Source of the DNA: Streptomyces calvus
GTDB taxonomy: Bacteria > Actinomycetota > Actinomycetes > Streptomycetales > Streptomycetaceae
Direction of reading: 5' to 3'
DNA length: 64,000 bases
NCBI RefSeq assembly: GCF_006782915.1
Contig: NZ_VCNP01000056.1
Span: forward strand, 930,001-994,000
Shown here piece after piece: positions 59,476-64,000 of this stretch (position 1 is the stretch's first letter; each line of letters starts with the position of its first letter). A program made the translations under genes and the position numbers. Below the pieces are notes generated by a model that did not search any database, had not been told where the DNA came from, and was given only the letters and a program-made list of their open reading frames with translations.

Positions 59476-60443
59476 TGCACTGTTCCCATCTTGCGGTACG
59501 GAATCCTGCGGGGGCGCATGGGGGCACACACCGTGCGAGGAGGACACGAATGTGGAGGCGGAATGCGTGGCGGAGGGACAGGGGCCGAGGGGGGCAGAGG
59601 GGCGAGGGGCGTGGAAACGAAGCGACCGGGCCGCGTGTGAATTCCGGGCGCTCACGGCGACGTCACCAGGAAACAGACACCACCCTGCGGGGGGACGGAC
59701 ACCCCTTCACGGCCGTGCCGCAAGGAGAGACAGTTCCGAACGGTCAATGAATTACTTCGAGGTATCACCGAAAAGGCGAGCTTCCGTCTACAGGTGTCCT
59801 GCCGTCGGGCGGCTTACCGGCCTCACCGCGAACAATCGGTCGGCGCCCACAGGTCTTAGTGCGAGCGGCGTGCGTGATCACGTTATGCGTGCTGTCGATC
59901 TGTCATCAAGGGGCTCTGCCTACACCGCTCGGTGGTGTCATCCACCATCTGACCCGGTGCGATGCGGCTTTCGCGGACGAGCGACCCGCACCGCCACCAT
60001 GCGGCCGGGTCCGCCGCGGCGGGTGGAGGCCGGACGGTTCGTCCGGTGTTCCGAAGCCGGAACCACCGGCCCGTCCCCGCACTTTGCGGGGCACTTCTCA
60101 CCGGGGGAGTCTCCACCCGTCCGGGGCCATTGGACAGATCGGCGGAGGCGAGTGAACAATGGCCCGGTCCACGCCTCACCGGACCGTTCCGGCCACGTCA
60201 GTGGCGCCGGCCATTCGGTCCGAACCCGTCTTTCCGGCCGCGACAGCGCCCCGAACCCCCGTCCCCCGCAACCGGATTCGCCGAGAAGCCGAGCATGCCC
60301 GCCACCGGCCCGTTTTCGGTATTTCGCTGCCCGTCGGGTGCCCGATTGAAGACGGAGGGGCACAGCAACGCCCCGACGGCCCTCCCGTCAGGAATCCCCC
60401 GGCGGGTGTGCCGCCCGTACGGACTTACCGCCGAGGAGCAACC
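59476..60443. other. 968-bp intergenic region between the PKS and the type II thioesterase
   Basis: The longest gene-free stretch in the window. It has A/T-richer patches (59735-59800 and 59875-59915) unlike the coding DNA around it, and a perfect 10-bp palindrome CGTGATCACG at 59873-59882. It must hold the promoters of both divergent genes and perhaps a binding site for the regulator, but no copy of the TTGCATACGCAA motif was found by eye. No small gene could be supported. Confidence 0.55.
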
Positions 60444-61205
60444 ATGGTGAGCCACGCCGACCACGTCACGAGCAAGGGAATACAGCGCTTGCATCCGTCG
60501 CCCGGCGCGAAAGCAACCTTGGTGTGCTTTCCGCACGCCGGTGGCGCCGCGGGCTACTACCGGCCGTTCTCCGCCGCGCTGAGTCCTGACATCGACGTCC
60601 TGGCGGTCCAGTACCCCGGGCGTCAGAACCGCAGGACCGAGCCCCTTGCCGGCACCATCGACCACCTGGTCGACGACAGCCTGGAGGCACTGGAGCCGTG
60701 GGCTCACCGCCCGCTGTCCCTGTTCGGGCACAGCATGGGAGCGGTGGTCGCCTACGAGGTGGCCAAACGACTCACCGCGGCCGGCAGCCCGCCGGTCACT
60801 CTCGTCGTCTCCGGCCGTCGCGCGCCGGGTGACGAGCGAAGCGACGAGGTGCACCTGCGGGACGACGACGGTCTCCTGGCCGAGGTCGGAAGACTGGGCG
60901 GGACGGACATGCGCGTGTTCGAAAGCCCGGACATGCGGGCCCTGCTGCTGCCGACGCTCCGTGCCGACTACCAGGCCGTGGAGACCTACCGGCACACCGA
61001 GGGGCCGCGGCTCTCCTGCCCCGTGCTGGCCCTGGCCGGCGAAGCCGATCCAGTGGCGTCCCCGGCGGAGATGCGCCACTGGGCCGCCCGGACATCGGCA
61101 CAGTTCGACGTACGCGGCTTCCCCGGCGGTCACTTCTACCTGGCCGACCACTCCGAAGCCGTGACGTCCGTCGTCCGCGACCACGTCATCGCACTGACCC
61201 ACTGA
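60444..61205 (+). CDS. Type II thioesterase (alpha/beta hydrolase, RifR/TEII-like)
   Basis: A 253-residue editing thioesterase of polyketide loci. N-terminal LVCFPHAGGAAGYYRPF holds the oxyanion hole, the nucleophile serine is in LFGHSMGAVVAYEVAK near residue 92, the acid is in LAGEADPVAS near residue 198 and the histidine in FPGGHFYL near residue 227; these four motifs are diagnostic of the TEII family. Such enzymes remove misprimed acyl groups from ACPs. Because the PKS lacks its own thioesterase, this protein may also release the product; that is inference. GAGGAG precedes the ATG. It is divergent from the PKS. Confidence 0.92.
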   Translation: MVSHADHVTSKGIQRLHPSPGAKATLVCFPHAGGAAGYYRPFSAALSPDIDVLAVQYPGRQNRRTEPLAGTIDHLVDDSLEALEPWAHRPLSLFGHSMGAVVAYEVAKRLTAAGSPPVTLVVSGRRAPGDERSDEVHLRDDDGLLAEVGRLGGTDMRVFESPDMRALLLPTLRADYQAVETYRHTEGPRLSCPVLALAGEADPVASPAEMRHWAARTSAQFDVRGFPGGHFYLADHSEAVTSVVRDHVIALTH

Positions 61206-61392
61206 TCCGGCCGCCTCGGCGGACAGTCGGGCCGCACACCGACGCCGCCACCCGGCCTCCGGCGCCGGCCCTCCACCAAGTCGCCCCGGATTACGGACAC
61301 TCCTCACCACCTGGACCGCCGCCTGTCCCACCTGACCCCGCGACCTGCCCGCACCACTGCCCACCCGACCGAGCCCCACTAGGGTTTCCGGG

Positions 61393-61959
61393 GTGACCCA
61401 ACAGGCCGAGAAGCACGAGCACGCCGCGCGGCACGAGCCACGCAGAAGCCCCTTCCTGTACGTCGTGGTCTGCGCCGCCGGTGTCGCCACGGGCGTCAGC
61501 AAACTCATCACCGCCGCGCAGGAACGGAACTGGGAGGTCGGTGTCATCGCGACGCCGGTCGCCATGAACGGCTTCTTCGACTCCGCCGCCGTCGAGGCGC
61601 AGACCGGCCGCCCGATCCGGTCGGCCTGGCGCACCCCGGGCGAACCCCGGCCCTTCCCGCCGCCGGACGCGGTGGTGGTCGCGCCCGCCACCTTCAACAC
61701 CGTCAACAAGTGGGCCGCCGGCATCGCGGACACCCTGGCCCTGGGCACGCTGTGCGAGGTGGCCGGTCTCGGCGTCCCGATCGCCGTACTGCCCTGCGTG
61801 GCCGACGCGTTGGCCGCCCATCCCGCCTACCGCGACAGCCTCACGCGGCTGCGCGGCATGGGCGTGCGCTTCGGTGATCCGCACGCGGGAGAGCCGGACC
61901 CCGACGGAGGACGGCCCGAGTTCCGCTGGGAGCGCGCCCTGGACCTCCTGGGCCCCTGA
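61393..61959 (+). CDS. Flavoprotein of the HFCD family (phosphopantothenoylcysteine decarboxylase-like)
   Basis: A 188-residue Rossmann-type flavoprotein. LYVVVCAAGVATGVSKLITAAQ and the FMN-contact segment VVAPATFNTVNKWAAGIADTLAL (PATFNT resembling the PASANT motif) identify the HFCD family that includes PPC decarboxylase and EpiD-like peptide decarboxylases. A PCVADALAAHPAYR stretch near residue 137 resembles the family's active-site loop but the substrate is unknown; the house-keeping coaBC is usually longer. The GTG at 61393 is used, with GGGG upstream. Whether it belongs to the PKS locus is uncertain; it is 187 bp after the thioesterase on the same strand. Confidence 0.85.
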   Translation: MTQQAEKHEHAARHEPRRSPFLYVVVCAAGVATGVSKLITAAQERNWEVGVIATPVAMNGFFDSAAVEAQTGRPIRSAWRTPGEPRPFPPPDAVVVAPATFNTVNKWAAGIADTLALGTLCEVAGLGVPIAVLPCVADALAAHPAYRDSLTRLRGMGVRFGDPHAGEPDPDGGRPEFRWERALDLLGP

Positions 61960-62034
61960 CCGTGCACCCACGGGCTGCGCGCACCACCGCCGGGCCTCCC
62001 GAGGCGTCCGAGGTGCCGCGCCCGGACGGTGACG

Positions 62035-62709
62035 TCAGGGGCCGCTGCCCGGCTGGAGCACCGTGAGGAACACCGAGGACGCGTTCCCGGACACCGGGAC
62101 CGGGCCGGACCGCCACGGCACCTCGAGGGGCTGCCGTTCGTCCGGCGGGGTGACGAGGAGCGTCGCCGGGGTGGCCGTGCGGGCGCCGCTCACCCCGGGG
62201 CTCGCGTACCGCAGCCCCGACCAGGCGCTCTCGCCCGGGGCCAGGGTGACGGTCGTCGCGTCGCCGGCGGTGCGCTCGGGATCCCGGCCCAGCTGCTCGC
62301 CGGCGGCGTCCACGAAGGCGGCGCCCGGATAGCCGTACACGGTGCAGGTGCGGGAGGAGACGTTCGTCAGGACCACCGGGAAGTTGCGCTGCCCCGCACC
62401 GGGGTCCATGCGGCCGACGGCGGCGCTCAGTTCGGCGGTGCGACACCGGGTGCCGGGGCGGTCCGTCCGCCCGGGCGCCGTCGGGGCGCGGTCGCTCGGG
62501 GAAGCGGCCGTCCCGCTCGGGGAGACGACCGTGCCGTCCGGCGACGTGGCGGTGCGGGGTGGGGAGTCACCGGCCGTCCGGCCGGCGCTCGCCGGCGGCT
62601 GCGGCGAGGCGCCGGCGGTGCCGTCCCCCGTGCCGCAGGAGGCCAGCGTCCCGAGTACCACCAGCGCACCCGTCACCGAAGCGACCGCGTACCGTGCCCT
62701 GTTCGCCAT
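62035..62709 (-). CDS. DUF4232 lipoprotein
   Basis: A 224-residue exported lipoprotein. The signal peptide ends in the lipobox VLGTLASC, cysteine near residue 25. Residues 27-85 are Pro/Ser/Thr rich and disordered. Residues about 88-220 are DUF4232, a beta-sandwich-like domain (TRCRTAELSAAVGRMDPGAG, two cysteines near 88 and 121 in RTCTVYGYPG). Function unknown. A GGGGTG run precedes the ATG. It starts 13 bp past the end of the phosphatase gene and runs in the same direction, so the two may be co-transcribed. Confidence 0.82.
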   Translation of the reverse strand: MANRARYAVASVTGALVVLGTLASCGTGDGTAGASPQPPASAGRTAGDSPPRTATSPDGTVVSPSGTAASPSDRAPTAPGRTDRPGTRCRTAELSAAVGRMDPGAGQRNFPVVLTNVSSRTCTVYGYPGAAFVDAAGEQLGRDPERTAGDATTVTLAPGESAWSGLRYASPGVSGARTATPATLLVTPPDERQPLEVPWRSGPVPVSGNASSVFLTVLQPGSGP

Positions 62710-62722
62710 GGCCCACCCCGTC

Positions 62723-64000
62723 TCACATCTCGTCGACCAGTGACATTTCCGCCCAGATCGTCTTGCCGTCGGCCGTGTGCCTGCTGCCCCAGCGCTGGGT
62801 GAGCTGGGCGACCAGCAGCAGACCGCGCCCGCCCTCGTCCCACGTCTTGGCCCGCCGCAGGTGCGGGGCCGTGTGGCTGGTGTCGGACACCTCGCAGATC
62901 AGCGTCGCGGCGTCGTGGATCAGCCGCAGCCGGATGGGCGGGGCGCCGTACCGGATGGCGTTCGTGACCAGCTCGCTCACCACCAGCTCCGCCGTGAACG
63001 ACGCCTCCGTCAGCGCCCACGCGGCCAGCTGGTCGACCACCTGCTTGCGGATCGGCGCGACCAGCGCCGGATCGGCGGGGATGTCCCAGGTGGCGACCTG
63101 CGCCGACGGCAGCCCGCGGGTACGGGCCAGCAGCAGGGCCACGTCGTCCGTCGCGCCGCCCGGCACGAGCACGGTGTGCAGCACACGGTCGCAGGTCTCG
63201 TCGAGCGGGCCGTCGGAGTGCGACAGCGCCTCCCGGAGCAGGGCGTGCCCCACCTCCGTGTCCCGGCCGCGGGACTCGACGAGCCCGTCGGTGTAGAACG
63301 CCAGCACCGCGTCGTCGGGCAGCTCCAGCTCGGCCGACTCGAACGGCAGCCCGCCCATGCCCAGCGGCGGCCCCGACGGCAGGTCCAGATGCCGGGCCGG
63401 GCCGCCCGGCGTGACCAGCACCGGCGGCGGATGCCCGGCCCGGGCCAGCGTGCAGCGCCGGGACACCGGGTCGTACACCGCGTACAGACAGGTCGCGCCG
63501 ACCTCGCCGGGACCGTTGTCGCCGGACTCCTGCGACAGGTGCAGCACCAGGTCGTCCAGGTGGGTCAGCAGTTCGTCGGGGGCCAGGTCGATGTCGGCGA
63601 GGGTGCGCACCGCCGTGCGCAGCCGGCCCATCGTCGCCGAGGCCTGGATGCCGTGCCCGACGACGTCCCCCACCACCATGGCCACCCGCATCCCGGACAG
63701 CGGGATCACGTCGAACCAGTCGCCGCCGACCCCGGAGCGCGCCGCGGGCAGATAGCGGGTGGCCGCCTCCACGGCGGCCGTGCGCGGCAGGGTGCGGGGG
63801 AGCAGGCTGCGCTGGAGGGTGAGGGTGGTCTCGCGTTCGCGGGAGTAGCGGCGGGCGTTGTCGATGCAGACGGCGGCGCGCGCGGTGACGTCCTCGGCCA
63901 GCAGCACGTCGTCGTGGGTGAACGCCTCGGGGCGGCTGAACCGGGTGAAGGCGGCGACGCCGAGGGTGACGCCGCGCGCCTGCAGCGGCACGGACAGCAT
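62723..64000 (-). CDS. SpoIIE-type PP2C phosphatase with GAF tail and C-terminal HATPase (partial, N-terminus off the right edge)
   Basis: At least 425 residues; the frame is open at the window end. The visible order is the end of a GAF domain (DDVLLAEDVTARAAVCIDNARRY), a PP2C/SpoIIE domain (VGGDWFDVIPLSG, VVGDVVGHG, LAFYTDGLVESRG with metal-binding aspartates) and an RsbW-like HATPase (LVVSELVTNAIRYG, DEGGRGLLLV). This design is common in Streptomyces: the phosphatase acts on STAS antagonists and the kinase domain binds sigma factors or antagonists. N-terminal sensors would lie to the right. The ATG at 64000 is internal. A STAS protein in the window (32476-32850) is a possible, unproven partner. 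Confidence 0.88.
   Translation of the reverse strand: MLSVPLQARGVTLGVAAFTRFSRPEAFTHDDVLLAEDVTARAAVCIDNARRYSRERETTLTLQRSLLPRTLPRTAAVEAATRYLPAARSGVGGDWFDVIPLSGMRVAMVVGDVVGHGIQASATMGRLRTAVRTLADIDLAPDELLTHLDDLVLHLSQESGDNGPGEVGATCLYAVYDPVSRRCTLARAGHPPPVLVTPGGPARHLDLPSGPPLGMGGLPFESAELELPDDAVLAFYTDGLVESRGRDTEVGHALLREALSHSDGPLDETCDRVLHTVLVPGGATDDVALLLARTRGLPSAQVATWDIPADPALVAPIRKQVVDQLAAWALTEASFTAELVVSELVTNAIRYGAPPIRLRLIHDAATLICEVSDTSHTAPHLRRAKTWDEGGRGLLLVAQLTQRWGSRHTADGKTIWAEMSLVDEM

Overview
The window is chromosomal DNA from a high-GC actinomycete, almost certainly a Streptomyces. The grounds are strong G/C bias at third codon positions, many ATGA/GTGA start-stop overlaps, a 'conservon' operon (CvnA-CvnB-CvnC-CvnD plus P450), a terpene synthase, a modular type I polyketide synthase, a DmdR-type iron box and many LacI/TetR/ROK/PucR regulators. 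No tRNA, rRNA, insertion sequence, CRISPR array or origin was seen. Both ends cut genes: lutB on the left and a SpoIIE-type phosphatase on the right.

Positions 1-13000 hold an apparently complete L-rhamnose locus. A leftward operon (rhaI, rhaD-dehydrogenase fusion, rhaB, lutA, lutB) isomerises, phosphorylates and cleaves rhamnose, oxidises lactaldehyde and burns the lactate. A divergent rightward operon encodes a CUT2-type ABC importer (ATPase, two permeases, binding lipoprotein), the mutarotase RhaM and a secreted BNR-fold protein that may release rhamnose. The 260-bp divergent promoter holds LacI-type palindromes, and a LacI regulator follows just past a strong terminator.

Positions 14000-33000 are a mosaic of small units: an S33 peptidase, a PIG-L deacetylase overlapping an ECF sigma factor with a SnoaL-like tail, a stand-alone CYP102-like P450 divergent from a TetR gene, an iron-box-controlled DUF2470 protein, a Tat lipoprotein lactonase, two FUSC/ArAE membrane proteins, a ROK repressor with a palindrome, and SDR, HAD, PHP, VanZ, DUF4230 and STAS proteins.

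Positions 33200-38600 hold the conservon (cvnA-B-C-D and a CYP157-like P450 without a normal ExxR motif), convergent with a class I terpene synthase. In 38900-43000 are a VOC protein, DUF4235, a glutathionyl-hydroquinone reductase, a cation diffusion facilitator, an intergenic 27-bp tandem repeat and a LysE exporter.

Positions 43400-61200 hold a very compact polyketide locus: a PucR-type regulator with three repeated motifs at its promoter, one 4,806-residue PKS (KSQ-AT-ACP, then two KS-AT-DH-KR-ACP modules, then a C-terminal classical SDR domain and no thioesterase) and a divergent stand-alone type II thioesterase about 970 bp away. By colinearity the chain would be a C7 dienoyl thioester, and the terminal SDR is the most unusual element here. 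The right end has a flavoprotein, a DUF4232 lipoprotein and the phosphatase/anti-sigma-type protein.
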